Positions 37,417-47,626 of a stretch of 64,000 bases of DNA are shown in pieces. Both the position numbers and the translations under genes were made by a program. The stretch lies in the NCBI RefSeq assembly GCF_024124665.1, contig NZ_JAMXSB010000020.1, positions 1 to 64,000 of the forward strand, given 5' to 3'. How positions within the stretch are numbered: position 1 is the first letter of the stretch; each line of letters starts with the position of its first letter. The DNA is from Pleionea sp. CnH1-48. GTDB lineage: Bacteria > Pseudomonadota > Gammaproteobacteria > Enterobacterales > Kangiellaceae. Under the pieces are notes generated by a model. That model searched no databases and was not told the DNA's origin. It worked only from the letters and a program-made list of their open reading frames with translations.

Positions 37417-39660
37417 ATGGATTTAAGTTTTGAAGGCGTCGAACGTCAATCCCTGGCTGAGTTTACCGAAAAAGCGTATTTGAATTATTCCATGTACGTC
37501 ATCATGGATCGGGCGCTGCCGCACATTGGTGATGGCTTAAAACCAGTTCAAAGACGTATCGTATATGCAATGAGTGAGCTGGGCCTAAAAGCGTCAGCAA
37601 AATACAAAAAGTCAGCTAGAACGGTAGGGGATGTTCTTGGTAAGTTTCATCCTCATGGTGACTCGGCTTGTTATGAAGCCATGGTACTTATGGCACAGCC
37701 TTTCTCTTACCGTTATCCTTTGGTTGATGGGCAGGGTAACTGGGGATCGCCCGACGACCCTAAATCCTTCGCCGCTATGCGTTATACCGAATCGCGTCTA
37801 GCTAAATATTCTGAAGTATTATTGTCTGAACTTGGGCAGGGCACCGTTGACTGGCAGCCTAACTTTGATGGCACTATGGTTGAGCCCAAAGTATTGCCCG
37901 CTCGATTGCCTAACTTATTGCTTAATGGAACCACTGGGATCGCTGTTGGTATGGCGACCGATGTGCCGCCACACAATTTGCGAGAAGTGGCCGATGCGTG
38001 TGTTCATCTGATCGAAAATCCAAAAGCTGAGCTAGATGATATCGCCCAATTTATCCAGGCTCCAGATTACCCCACAGAAGCCGAAATTATTACGCCAAAA
38101 GCCGACATCCATAAAATTTATAAAACGGGCAAAGGCTCTATTAAGATGCGTGCGGCTTATACCATAGAAGATGGTGAGGTGGTTGTTAACGCCTTACCGC
38201 ATCAGGTCTCTGGCACTAAAATTTTGGAACAAATTGCGCAACAAATGCAGGCCAAGAAATTGCCAATGGTGAGTGACCTGCGTGATGAATCGGATCACGA
38301 AACACCGACGCGTTTTGTGATTGTACCCCGTTCGAATCGGGTGGATCTTGAAGCTCTGATGAATCACCTGTTTGCGACAACGGATCTAGAAAAGAATTAC
38401 CGCGTTAACATGAATGTGATTGGCATTGATGGCCGTCCGCAGGTAAAAGGTCTGGTTCCATTCTTATCTGAGTGGTTGGTTTTTAGAACGGAAGTCGTAC
38501 GTAAGCGTTTGCAGTTCCGTTTAGATAAAGTTCTCGATCGTTTACATATTTTAGAAGGTTTGCTTGTCGCGTTTTTAAACATCGACGAAGTGATTGCTAT
38601 TATTCGTAACGAAGACAAACCTAAACCTGTTTTGATGGAACGTTTTGGTATCAGCGATCGTCAAGCCGAAGCGATACTGGACTTAAAACTTCGCCATCTC
38701 GCCAAACTGGAAGAAATGAAGATCCGCGGTGAGCAGGATGAGCTAGAAAAAGAGCGTGAGTTGTTAGAAAAAACGTTAGGCTCTGAGCGTCGCATGAAAA
38801 CGTTGTTAAAGAAAGAAATCAAAGAAGCGGCAAAAGAGTATGGTGATGAGCGTCGTTCACCGTTAGTCGAACGTGGCGAGGCCAAAGCCTTAACGCAAAG
38901 TGATTTAATGCCGTCTGAATCGGTAACGGTTGTGCTGTCAGAAAAAGGCTGGGTTCGTAGTGCAAAAGGTCACGAAGTCGATGCCGAAAAGCTCAGTTAT
39001 AAAGCCGGCGATGCCTTCTTTGCCAAAGCTCTGGGTAAGAGCAATCAAAACGTTGTGTTTTTAGATTCTACGGGTCGCAGCTTCTCGCTGCTGGCCCACA
39101 CCTTGCCATCTGCTCGAGGTCAGGGTGAGCCTCTAACGGGGCGATTTAATCCGATAGCAGGAGCGACTTTTGTATCAACCTTGATGGGAGCGGGAGAAGA
39201 GCAATATCTGATTACCTCCGATGCCGGTTATGGCTTTGTTGTGAAATACGAAGACATGGTCACCCGAAACAAAAACGGTAAAGCGTTGCTTAACTTGCCG
39301 TCTGGTGCCAATGTATTGCAGCCAAAACCGGTGATGGATTACGCTGAGCAACTGTGTGTGTCGGTGAGCAACGAAGGCCGTTTGCTTGCGTTCCCCATCA
39401 GAGATTTACCTTGTCTATCAAAAGGTAAGGGCAACAAGATCATCAGTATTCCCGCATCACGTTTGCAGAGCCGCGAAGAGTTTGTCGTTGATATTGCCGT
39501 CATGTCTGAAAAAGACGAGCTGATTGTTCATTCTGGTAAGCGTCATCTGCGTCTTAAGTTGAAGGACCTGGAGCATTATCGTGGTGAGCGTGGACGTCGT
39601 GGTAACAAACTGCCGCGCGGATTCCAGAACGTCACCAAATTGACGATCGAGTCAAAATAA
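37417..39660 (+). CDS. parC: DNA topoisomerase IV subunit A
   Basis: This 747-residue breakage-reunion subunit carries the catalytic tyrosine in [14 protein letters not shown], the quinolone region [16 protein letters not shown] with the sensitive-type Ser and Glu (E. coli ParC Ser80 and Glu84 positions), a long coiled-coil gate (about 390-490) and the C-terminal beta-pinwheel that sets the preference for decatenation. With ParE it separates linked chromosomes at the cell cycle end. The ATG at 37417 has GAGAG-type sequence upstream. The quinolone-binding residues being unaltered suggests no target-site resistance in this subunit. Confidence 0.97.
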   Translation: MDLSFEGVERQSLAEFTEKAYLNYSMYVIMDRALPHIGDGLKPVQRRIVYAMSELGLKASAKYKKSARTVGDVLGKFHPHGDSACYEAMVLMAQPFSYRYPLVDGQGNWGSPDDPKSFAAMRYTESRLAKYSEVLLSELGQGTVDWQPNFDGTMVEPKVLPARLPNLLLNGTTGIAVGMATDVPPHNLREVADACVHLIENPKAELDDIAQFIQAPDYPTEAEIITPKADIHKIYKTGKGSIKMRAAYTIEDGEVVVNALPHQVSGTKILEQIAQQMQAKKLPMVSDLRDESDHETPTRFVIVPRSNRVDLEALMNHLFATTDLEKNYRVNMNVIGIDGRPQVKGLVPFLSEWLVFRTEVVRKRLQFRLDKVLDRLHILEGLLVAFLNIDEVIAIIRNEDKPKPVLMERFGISDRQAEAILDLKLRHLAKLEEMKIRGEQDELEKERELLEKTLGSERRMKTLLKKEIKEAAKEYGDERRSPLVERGEAKALTQSDLMPSESVTVVLSEKGWVRSAKGHEVDAEKLSYKAGDAFFAKALGKSNQNVVFLDSTGRSFSLLAHTLPSARGQGEPLTGRFNPIAGATFVSTLMGAGEEQYLITSDAGYGFVVKYEDMVTRNKNGKALLNLPSGANVLQPKPVMDYAEQLCVSVSNEGRLLAFPIRDLPCLSKGKGNKIISIPASRLQSREEFVVDIAVMSEKDELIVHSGKRHLRLKLKDLEHYRGERGRRGNKLPRGFQNVTKLTIESK

Positions 39661-39789
39661 CCTTTCAAAATCAACCGTTTGTTGCTTTCTTTCTTCTGGC
39701 AAACGGTTGTTTTCTCTCTATTCCTGTTCAGGAAAAACTCCCGATTAGCTTCTATTATTAATGAATGACTAATGATATGAAGATTGATC

Positions 39790-40626
39790 GTGGACAACGA
39801 AGACATTCTTAAAGGAATTTATATTCCGCCGCAGCCGAAAATCATTGATGAGATCCGCATGGTAGGGGCCGATCTGGATGCCATTGCAGAAAAAATCAGT
39901 GCCGATCCTGGAGTGAGTGCTGCGGTATTAAAAACTGTTAATTCACCCTATTTTGCCCTCAATCAGCGTATTGCATCTATCAATCATGCTGTGGTGATGT
40001 TGGGTATAGAAAGAGTGTTAAACCTGATAAAGGCTATGTTGCTCAAACAATCTCTAACCACCAACGAAAGCTCTATTAATATGGATACTTTTTGGGAGTC
40101 TTCGTCAGCGACGGCCATTGTGTCGTCTGCGGTGTGTCGGCAGCTGAATCTGGGAATGGCTGATGAAGCCTATACCTTAGGTTTATTTCATAATTCGGGA
40201 ATGCCAATCATCGCGCAAAAAGAAGCAAACTATATGAAGATTGTTGAGGCTTCTTATGCTCGAGAAGACGGCGGAATTACTCGAGAAGAATTTAAGAATA
40301 TTGGTATGCACCACGCAGCAGCGGGGTATCGATTAACAAGAGTCTGGAAGCTGCCCCGGCTTATTTCCGATGCGGTAAAAAATCACCATTCCGTGGAGCG
40401 CCTGCTGGATGACACCTCGGTGGAAAATCCACAATTAAAAACGTTAGTCAGTATTCTTAAAATTGCTGAGCACATGGTCAAACTAAGCCAGCGTCTTGGC
40501 GGGCAAACCAAGGAATACGAGTGGGATAACATAAAAGCGGCTGTGTTAGGCTTTTTGGGATTGAGTGAGTTTGATCTGGAAGATCTGGAAGATGCCGTAA
40601 CTTATATGTTGGGCAGTATTCCTTAG
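39790..40626 (+). CDS. HDOD-domain signalling protein
   Basis: This ~278-residue protein is made almost wholly of an HDOD domain (about residues 8-205), with the family pattern PPQPKIIDEIRMV, ISADPGVSAAVLKTVNSPYFAL and INHAVVMLGIERVLNLIKAMLL. HDOD proteins are catalytically dead relatives of HD phosphohydrolases that act in c-di-GMP or stress signalling. The GTG at 39790 has GAAG at a good distance; a TTG at 39784 is the alternative. It lies between parC and an AhpA-like gene, and the c-di-GMP proteins at 43226 and 45509 are close by. Confidence 0.85.
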   Translation: MDNEDILKGIYIPPQPKIIDEIRMVGADLDAIAEKISADPGVSAAVLKTVNSPYFALNQRIASINHAVVMLGIERVLNLIKAMLLKQSLTTNESSINMDTFWESSSATAIVSSAVCRQLNLGMADEAYTLGLFHNSGMPIIAQKEANYMKIVEASYAREDGGITREEFKNIGMHHAAAGYRLTRVWKLPRLISDAVKNHHSVERLLDDTSVENPQLKTLVSILKIAEHMVKLSQRLGGQTKEYEWDNIKAAVLGFLGLSEFDLEDLEDAVTYMLGSIP

Positions 40627-40682
40627 GTCCTGTGCGTTACAATCGAAACATTCAAGCAAACTGAGCGGGCTCCGAAACAACC

Positions 40683-42068
40683 TCACTCATCGGTGGTTGA
40701 AGTCTCTCCCCAAAATTGATTGAACAGAGTATAACTTTGACGCTCTACCAGCGACCATTCTGTATTGTCTAAAGCGACACGCTGTTCGTTATTGGTGAGT
40801 GGCAGACTGTTGTCGCTGTCGATGCTATCAGCATCGACCAGATATTCTTTAACAGCCGTTTCTAACTCGACCCCCACGCTTAATTCGTCAATGGTTTGAT
40901 GACTCAGTTCTTGCAGTGTTTGAGTGATAACGTCACCGGCGAGTAAGCCACTGCGTTGAATGAGGGTATATTGGCCCTGTGTCAATCGGCCTCGAACATT
41001 CACCTGAGAGGTTTTGTTGTGGCGATGATAACGCAACACAATGTGTTGCAGAGTGAGTGCAAAGTGCAGTGATGCGGGGACGTCTTGCTGAGGGAGCAAC
41101 ACAGTAAATTCTTCTCGGCTTTGTTGTATTAGCGTGTATCCGTGCATTGAACTCAATTGGCTGAGTAGTTGATACCAGTGATCCTGTTCCTGCAGTTGTT
41201 CTTGTAAAGTCTGGTTATCATTTTCAAATCCACCCAGTCGCAATATAAGCAGGCTGCTGGATCGTTCTTGCAGCGTCGGAGGTTGCAGTGACTTAGCTGG
41301 AAGCCGAGGTGGTTTAAAGTGCAGATCTGGATCGATGGCTTCTGGGCTTTGTTTTATTTTTTGTGCAGCTTCGGCAAGGCTTGAAGTGGGGGGCGTCGAT
41401 GTTTTGTCTGCGACGACTTGCTCGACTTTAGTTGGTTGCGTATAAGCTTTGCGTCGTTTGTAGTGACCATGTATTGCGATGATTAATACAAGTAATGAAG
41501 TAATGCCAAAGCCAAGCAATGTCATGCGGGTGATGTGGTAGCTTCTGTCGCGCAATTGTTGCTCCATAAACTGGCGATTAAGCGTGACACGAAACCAGCC
41601 CGAATGAGTTTTTTCCCAATAAATATTTTCCATAAAAGGGACTTGAGAGGAATTAAAACTAGGCAAGTAGCCCGTTAACAGGGTTCGCAGCTCATCTGAG
41701 CTTTCACTGGATTGAGTTGGTTCAGGAGCATCCTCTGTCGTTGGTGATTCTGCGGTTGTTTTTGAGCGTGCCAGCAGTTGTCCATCCAGTCGAAAGACAG
41801 AGGCTTCTGCTATAAAGTCAGATTGAGCAATGCTGTCGACTAAGCCCTGCAAGAAGAGTTTGTCTTCTGCCACTAGTGACTCTGAGCTGGCATCGGCTGC
41901 AAATCGCGTCATAGTTTGCCCAAACTCAGAAACACGTTGATTGAGTATGGACTCCATTTGTTGTGTCAGCCACAGCCAGCCACAAATGAAAACAATGCCT
42001 GATAAGAGCAGGTAGGCAAAAAATGGCTTAAAAAATGACGGCGATGGATGGGGCTGAGGTTGGCTCAT
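40683..42068 (-). CDS. AhpA/SMP-like membrane protein
   Basis: This 461-residue protein has an N-terminal membrane helix (about 13-35), a ~150-residue periplasmic region, a second helix (about 187-206, LLGFGITSLLVLIIAIHGHY) and a long soluble C-terminal part. Proteins of the SMP_2/AhpA family (E. coli YtjB/Smp) have this layout at their N-terminal half and are encoded divergently from serB, exactly as here. The C-terminal extension (from about 215 to 461) is not in E. coli YtjB; residues 275-400 look like a degenerate nucleotide-cyclase-like fold, though I cannot confirm this. The gap to serB is 117 bases. Confidence 0.65.
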   Translation of the reverse strand: MSQPQPHPSPSFFKPFFAYLLLSGIVFICGWLWLTQQMESILNQRVSEFGQTMTRFAADASSESLVAEDKLFLQGLVDSIAQSDFIAEASVFRLDGQLLARSKTTAESPTTEDAPEPTQSSESSDELRTLLTGYLPSFNSSQVPFMENIYWEKTHSGWFRVTLNRQFMEQQLRDRSYHITRMTLLGFGITSLLVLIIAIHGHYKRRKAYTQPTKVEQVVADKTSTPPTSSLAEAAQKIKQSPEAIDPDLHFKPPRLPAKSLQPPTLQERSSSLLILRLGGFENDNQTLQEQLQEQDHWYQLLSQLSSMHGYTLIQQSREEFTVLLPQQDVPASLHFALTLQHIVLRYHRHNKTSQVNVRGRLTQGQYTLIQRSGLLAGDVITQTLQELSHQTIDELSVGVELETAVKEYLVDADSIDSDNSLPLTNNEQRVALDNTEWSLVERQSYTLFNQFWGETSTTDE

Positions 42069-42185
42069 TAAGCAAGAATCGTTAAAGGTATTTAGGATTG
42101 ATTATGCGTTTTTTTAACTGCTGGAGCAATACAGTCTGTTGCGGTAAACTGCTTTATCATTCAACTCTGTATCACATGGCTATAT

Positions 42186-43154
42186 ATGACCGCTCGATTG
42201 CTTTCTTCGTTAAATCAACACCAAACTATCGATTTAAGAGGCTTGTCTCCTGCTATTGAGCAGTTCTCGCAAGTACCTGGCTGGCGGAGTGTTTTACGAA
42301 TATGGCCCTGTGACGAAGCGCTAGAAGTCGCACTCTTTCAACAATTAACTTTATTAAGTGCAACACAGGTATTTATCGAGCAGGTTGACGAAGCGCAACA
42401 ATTTATCGAGTTGTATATTGCCTATGAGGGCGAAGATGCTGCATTTAACTCGTCGTTATCTACCTGGCTGTCTGAGTTGCCCATCAATTATTGTGTCCAG
42501 ACTATGACGGCTCGAAAAGCATCACATAAGCCAGCTCTGATGTTGTTTGATATGGACTCCACATTGATTCAGATGGAGTGTATTGATGAGCTTGCTCGAC
42601 GTCATGGCTTGTTCGAACAGGTTGCCAGTATTACTGAGTCTGCCATGCGAGGTGAGCTGGACTTTGAACAAAGTTTACGTAAGCGCGTAGCTTTATTAAA
42701 AGGTTTACCTGTAAGTGCTATTGATGAACTAGCTGATGCATTGCCCCTCACAAAAGGCTTGAAAGAGTTGGTCAAAATAGCAAAACAGAACAATATTTAT
42801 CTGGCTATTGTGTCTGGTGGATTTGTTCCTTTTGTTGAGCGTTTAAAGCAGGATTTGGCATTTGATTTTGCTCGCGCCAATCAATTAGAAGCGCGAGATG
42901 GTGTACTCACGGGGGGGCTCATTGGCACTATTGTGGATGCCGAGAAAAAACGAGAAACCCTACTGGAGTTATGCCATACGCTTGGTATTGATATTGAGCG
43001 CGGCTGGGCAATTGGCGATGGTGCCAATGACCTTAAGATGATGTCGGCAGCAGGGCTGGGTATTGCGTTTGATGCCAAACCTAAAGTTCGGCAGCAGGCT
43101 ACGGCAGGTATTTGGGATGCTGATATGACAGATGTTATTCGCTTACTGAAATAA
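42186..43154 (+). CDS. serB: Phosphoserine phosphatase SerB
   Basis: This 322-residue HAD-family phosphatase carries out the last step of serine synthesis. Motif I is LFDMDSTLIQMECIDELA (catalytic Asp-x-Asp), motif II is AIVSGGFVPF, and motifs III/IV are AEKKRETL and AIGDGANDLKMM. The N-terminal ~115 residues form an ACT-like domain found in the long SerB group. It is followed by a strong bidirectional terminator and faces the fimX-like gene. It is divergent from the AhpA-like gene, as in Pseudomonas and E. coli. Confidence 0.95.
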   Translation: MTARLLSSLNQHQTIDLRGLSPAIEQFSQVPGWRSVLRIWPCDEALEVALFQQLTLLSATQVFIEQVDEAQQFIELYIAYEGEDAAFNSSLSTWLSELPINYCVQTMTARKASHKPALMLFDMDSTLIQMECIDELARRHGLFEQVASITESAMRGELDFEQSLRKRVALLKGLPVSAIDELADALPLTKGLKELVKIAKQNNIYLAIVSGGFVPFVERLKQDLAFDFARANQLEARDGVLTGGLIGTIVDAEKKRETLLELCHTLGIDIERGWAIGDGANDLKMMSAAGLGIAFDAKPKVRQQATAGIWDADMTDVIRLLK

Positions 43155-43166
43155 ATTGAACAGCAT

Positions 43167-43198
43167 AAAAAAACGCGAGCTCTAGCTCGCGTTTTTTT
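43167..43198. terminator. Bidirectional terminator between serB and the fimX-like gene
   Basis: A perfect 14-bp stem AAAAAAACGCGAGC / GCTCGCGTTTTTTT with a TCTA loop lies between convergent genes, with a T run on both strands. Confidence 0.92.
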
Positions 43199-43225
43199 AT
43201 GCTTGGCTGTTAAGAGATTTTAAAA

Positions 43226-45295
43226 TTAAAACTCGCTTGCCTCAAAGTCGTAATCCAGTTCGTTAGTAGGCCCTTGTAGATAAAAGCCCTGAATATAATG
43301 CACACCCACTGGCCACAAAGCGGCCAGACTGCCAGCGTCTTCGACCATAGGCACGATAGAGTGGATGTCTCGTTGATGGGCCTCATTACAGATCTTTGTA
43401 ATGCTTTCTACAGCTTCGGGCTCTTTACCCAGGTTCAAAGTGATATCGCCATCGGCAAAAACGAAGGTAGGTAGCAGTTGATCCAATAAACTGATGTGAT
43501 CATCGGTGTTAGCTACATGGGTAATTGCTAAGCCAATACGAGCTTTCTTTAGCGCATTGTTGAGTGTGATAACACGCTTCAAGTAAGTCATGGCATCGTT
43601 CGCATTAACCTGAAATACAATCGACGAGGTAGGCAGCTTAACGGCTTTAATTACGTCTTGAATATATTTCATCAGGGTATCGTCAGTCAGCGAGCTGCCA
43701 GAGAGATAAATAAAGATCGTTGGCTTCTGTTGGCTATTACTCTCTTTGAGGGTTTTTAGCGCTTTCATGATCACCCAGCGATCCAATTTGGCCGCAAGAC
43801 CTGCTACCTGAGCTATAGGGAATATTTCGTTAGGTGAAACTTCTTCGCCTGTTTCGGTTTGTACCCTTAGTAGAGTTTGGTACAAGGCTCGAGTTTCGCT
43901 GTGCAGTTTAACGATAGGCTGAAACATCAAATGCATTTTGCCGGACTCAATGGCTTCATGCAGTTTCTCTATCATTTCTCCGTTCTTAGAATCGCCTTGA
44001 TCTATCATGCGATTAAAGACTTTTACTCCGTCGCCTTCTTTCACTCTCAAACAAGAGGCGTGAGCGTTAGAGATAAGTTCTTTCGCATTGTTCGACTGAT
44101 CGCCGACGGGGCAGATACCAATACTAAAAGTAAGTCGTTGAGTTTTGCCTTCTAGCTCAAACAGGTGGTCGCGCACAGAGACACATAAGTTTTCAGCAAA
44201 GCTTTTGGCGCTGTCTGGCGATTCTTCTTCGACCAGTAACATGTAAGAGCTGTTGCCAAAGCGCGCGATCATGGTGTTATCTTCGGATTGCTCGCGGAAC
44301 CAGTCTGATAAATCGCGAGCCAGATCGTCTGTGCCTGCGATACCGTAAGAGCGGCTGATTTCGTCAAATTGATCGACTGCCACAAACAACAGGTGGCTGC
44401 GCTGGCCTGACTCAGCACTGGTACTAATAATCTCGTCCAGCTGTTCTTGAAAATAGTTTTGATTGTAGAGGCCTGTCATGACGTCCTGAGCACTGAGTTC
44501 TTTCACTCGTGCTTCAAGCTCGGCACTGTCGGATGTGGTTCGAATCAATACCTGAGTACATTCCTCGTTGTCGTAGGATGCATTAGATAAGGTCAAAATC
44601 ACTTCAAACTCTGACATATCGGCTTTGACGCCTTCGCAGGCAAACTGATTATTAGAAGGTTTTTTGGCGTACTGTCTTAAAAAGCCCTTAAAACCTTCGT
44701 GAGAATCTGAGCTGATCATGTCCATCACGGGCATGCATAAGAGTTCGTCTGGATCTTCGAAGCCAAAAAGCTCGACATAAGACTGATTGGCGTAGATGTG
44801 CATGCCATCATGGATATAGGCAATGGCATCCTGCGAACTGTCGAGCAACAGATTGCAGCGTTTTTCTGTTTCTCGTAATTGTGATTCGGCTTTTTTACGA
44901 GCTTTGCGCTGTTGGAGATTTTCTAATTCCCGTTTCGCCACCAGATAAACGCGCTCCTGGCTTTCAAAAGAAACCGCATCCTTAAGCCCAATTTGTAAGG
45001 CATTTATTAAAGTGGCTTCATCCTCTTTATCTGTAATTAAGATGATAGGAATGTCACGGCCGTGCTCATTGACTAAATCTGCTACTTTACTGGCGGGAAG
45101 TGATTGCAGGCTGGAACGACAAAAACAAAGATCCCAAGATTGTTTCTCTAAGGCCGTTTGTAAATCATCCTCTTTGATAACCTGAGTTGCTCTAACTGCG
45201 TATCCTCGATTCCTAAGAGTGGTGATCAAGGTTTCTGCATCATTTGATGAAGACTCCAGCATTAAAAGATGGATTGGAGTGATGTCACTAGCCAT
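43226..45295 (-). CDS. fimX: FimX-like REC-PAS-GGDEF-EAL protein with degenerate catalytic motifs
   Basis: This 689-residue protein has four domains: REC-like (about 8-125), PAS (about 145-265), GGDEF (about 275-430) and EAL (about 440-680). The GGDEF signature is replaced by GNSSY (in RFGNSSYMLL), and the EAL signature reads QTL (in LYQTLLR), so neither cyclase nor phosphodiesterase activity is expected. That is the pattern of FimX, which binds c-di-GMP through its EAL domain and drives type IV pilus assembly at the pole. The gene order with serB and a PilZ gene matches P. aeruginosa fimX. No pilus genes are in the window. The gene symbol is by homology and synteny. Confidence 0.85.
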   Translation of the reverse strand: MASDITPIHLLMLESSSNDAETLITTLRNRGYAVRATQVIKEDDLQTALEKQSWDLCFCRSSLQSLPASKVADLVNEHGRDIPIILITDKEDEATLINALQIGLKDAVSFESQERVYLVAKRELENLQQRKARKKAESQLRETEKRCNLLLDSSQDAIAYIHDGMHIYANQSYVELFGFEDPDELLCMPVMDMISSDSHEGFKGFLRQYAKKPSNNQFACEGVKADMSEFEVILTLSNASYDNEECTQVLIRTTSDSAELEARVKELSAQDVMTGLYNQNYFQEQLDEIISTSAESGQRSHLLFVAVDQFDEISRSYGIAGTDDLARDLSDWFREQSEDNTMIARFGNSSYMLLVEEESPDSAKSFAENLCVSVRDHLFELEGKTQRLTFSIGICPVGDQSNNAKELISNAHASCLRVKEGDGVKVFNRMIDQGDSKNGEMIEKLHEAIESGKMHLMFQPIVKLHSETRALYQTLLRVQTETGEEVSPNEIFPIAQVAGLAAKLDRWVIMKALKTLKESNSQQKPTIFIYLSGSSLTDDTLMKYIQDVIKAVKLPTSSIVFQVNANDAMTYLKRVITLNNALKKARIGLAITHVANTDDHISLLDQLLPTFVFADGDITLNLGKEPEAVESITKICNEAHQRDIHSIVPMVEDAGSLAALWPVGVHYIQGFYLQGPTNELDYDFEASEF

Positions 45296-45508
45296 TAATT
45301 GCCGTTTATCCTATTTGTTATGCATCATGCAAATCTTTGAGTGATATGGACGATTGTAGCGAAGAATAGGAAACTTTGGAACGCAGTCGCTAACGAAAAA
45401 TACGGGAATGAGAAAAAAGTTTAGCTTTTGTTAGACTCAGCTAAAAAAATTTATCAATCTCAAAATGATATGTTTTGCCGCGACAACAGGTTAGACAATA
45501 AGTTCCAA

Positions 45509-47359
45509 TCAAATAAGATCCCAAACAGTATCAAAGTCATCATTGCGTTTTCCAGGATCATCCCCTGGAGATGCTTGGTCGTAACTGGATTTTACGACTT
45601 CTCGCTCAAAGTAAAACTGGCGGAATCCTTGAGATGAAGAGACAAGCTTAGTCAGACGCGCTTCAAACGCTTCTTCACCATCGTAAACCTTCACTTTTTG
45701 ATTCGTAGTGTAGGTGGATGGGCTGGTTAGAATGGTCGCTGGTTGTCCAATGCCTTTGAGCTCAGGAAGCAACAATGCATCCTGATACTCTTTGCGAGTA
45801 GAGTGAGCGTTAGGAGTCTGCGAGCGAATAGGCTTGGCACCTGGAGCAATCAGTTGGATGCCAATTTGTAATCCTGGGTTCTCGGCCTTGCGTTTAATCC
45901 AACGTATCACACCAATGTTCCAGTTTTCTTGGCCATTGTCTTCAACTTCAAGTAACCCAATGATTTCACCGGTCTGTGTTTGATTAGGGTATTTTCCATT
46001 GAGGTGCAGGCAATATCCCCCTGGGCTTATGTTAACAATTTCGGCATCCATTAAATGATGAGCCGGTTTGTTAATATGAGCAGACAGGTTTTCTTTGCCA
46101 AAGGAGTGAGCATAGTCGATTTCGTTATTGACCGGCATCGCTTGGCGCGGGCGATACAGCTTAGCCCAGATATCGGCATCGTTGCTTGTTGGTTGGGCGA
46201 CACTGGAATTTCCGAAGCTTTGCAGTGTGGATAGGTTTTGCTCGTCGTCTAACAATGTGGCGTGACGTAAGCTGCCTTCAAGATGCTCCAGTGTCTCAGG
46301 AGAATCTGCCAGGTTGCCATCTTCGGGGGAGCTGAGAAATTGATGTGTGGCTGATAATCCAATGCTTACATGCAAGAAGCCTTCGCAAGGTGTTCGAGCA
46401 AAGTTTCGTGATGAAAGATGGGCCCAACTTTTTAACAGATGACGGATCAGGCGCAAAGATAGGCCACCAATCGCTACTTCTTGATTTTTTTGTCGGCGCT
46501 GCTTCAGTTCCATTTGCAGTTGTAAAACCACATTATCAAGATTAAAGCTGTAGGTATTCTGGCTCGGTCTTACTTTTGCGAGCGCCTGATGGACCGGAGC
46601 TTTCGATTCGTTCAGGTCGATGACGTAACGATTGTCAAAACGGCTGGAATTCTCTAGCTTGCAGTGTTCTACGTACTTTTGCAGACCTTTAAAGACGACT
46701 TCTATTTCTTGCTGTCTTAGCTGATAGGGGCTGGCAATAGATAGTAGGCTGATTTTGATAAAGACATCCTGGATAGAATGCTCGGTTTGAAAACCCTCGA
46801 AGTGACAGCTTTTCTCATGCAGTTTTTGCTCAACAGCAAAGCGATAAATGGTATTGATTTCTTGCCAGATTCGGGCGGGCACAGTGGTATAAATTTGATA
46901 ACAACGCACTACCGTTAAAGAAAGGTACTCCAACGCTAGAAAAATAGAGGTTTGCAGTAGTTTTTTTCCTAAAATACTGGGTGATTCGGCTTCATGCTCG
47001 ATGATCGTTTTAAAGCCAATCGCTAGCTCTGTATGCAAAGCTTGAACCAGTGCCGCGATTTTTTTCTGTTTATCTGTCAGACTGAGTGTATGTCCAGTGA
47101 AATGGCGAGACAGCGATTTGAGTACATTTTGGGCAATTGAGTGCAACTGCATCAAAATTTTTAAGCGGTCATCGTCACTTAGAGAAGATTTATTGCAATC
47201 AAGCAGCATCTGGTAGAGGCGTCTAGAGCTATCGCTCACATTCGCTACCGGAAGATTGGTCACCCACCGCGCTACATGACGCGGCGTGACTTTCGGAACC
47301 TGTGTCGGCGTGATGCCTTCGGGTTCTCGAATACTTAAGCCCAGTTTTCCCTGTATCAT
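45509..47359 (-). CDS. PilZ-type c-di-GMP-associated protein
   Basis: This 616-residue protein is mostly helical and ends in a PilZ-like domain at about residues 430-540: DAEIVNISPGGYCLHL matches the (D/N)xSxxGxxL half of the c-di-GMP site, while the usual RxxxR half is not evident. A short basic region and the tail RKEYQDALLLP ... TNQKVKVYDG form a second beta barrel. The N-terminal 400 residues have no motif I recognise. Its position next to fimX, with a ~210-base gap, is the same as in Pseudomonas, where an equivalent large PilZ gene sits beside fimX. It may couple c-di-GMP to surface motility. Confidence 0.7.
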   Translation of the reverse strand: MIQGKLGLSIREPEGITPTQVPKVTPRHVARWVTNLPVANVSDSSRRLYQMLLDCNKSSLSDDDRLKILMQLHSIAQNVLKSLSRHFTGHTLSLTDKQKKIAALVQALHTELAIGFKTIIEHEAESPSILGKKLLQTSIFLALEYLSLTVVRCYQIYTTVPARIWQEINTIYRFAVEQKLHEKSCHFEGFQTEHSIQDVFIKISLLSIASPYQLRQQEIEVVFKGLQKYVEHCKLENSSRFDNRYVIDLNESKAPVHQALAKVRPSQNTYSFNLDNVVLQLQMELKQRRQKNQEVAIGGLSLRLIRHLLKSWAHLSSRNFARTPCEGFLHVSIGLSATHQFLSSPEDGNLADSPETLEHLEGSLRHATLLDDEQNLSTLQSFGNSSVAQPTSNDADIWAKLYRPRQAMPVNNEIDYAHSFGKENLSAHINKPAHHLMDAEIVNISPGGYCLHLNGKYPNQTQTGEIIGLLEVEDNGQENWNIGVIRWIKRKAENPGLQIGIQLIAPGAKPIRSQTPNAHSTRKEYQDALLLPELKGIGQPATILTSPSTYTTNQKVKVYDGEEAFEARLTKLVSSSQGFRQFYFEREVVKSSYDQASPGDDPGKRNDDFDTVWDLI

Positions 47360-47626
47360 AACTGCATCAACTTTCCCTGAAGTGAAGTTTTAAACATATA
47401 ACTATAGCTCATTCTAGCTGCAAACTGCATATATTACAGCCCCTCCACGTCAAAGTAATCTCAAAAAGAAATTATATATATAACTATAACGAATAGTTCA
47501 AAATTGTCTAAATGTCACGCACCTTTCGTTAAATTCAGAATATCGCAATGTTCGTAAATGCCTAACCTAATCAATAAATAAAATAGGTCGAATTTTGAAC
47601 TCTATATCGATACAAGGGGTTGAATT

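Noticed and set aside
47400-47626. Possible small gene between the PilZ-type gene and epmB
   Set aside because: The 267-bp gap has no frame with a ribosome site; it looks like promoter sequence with AT-rich repeats.
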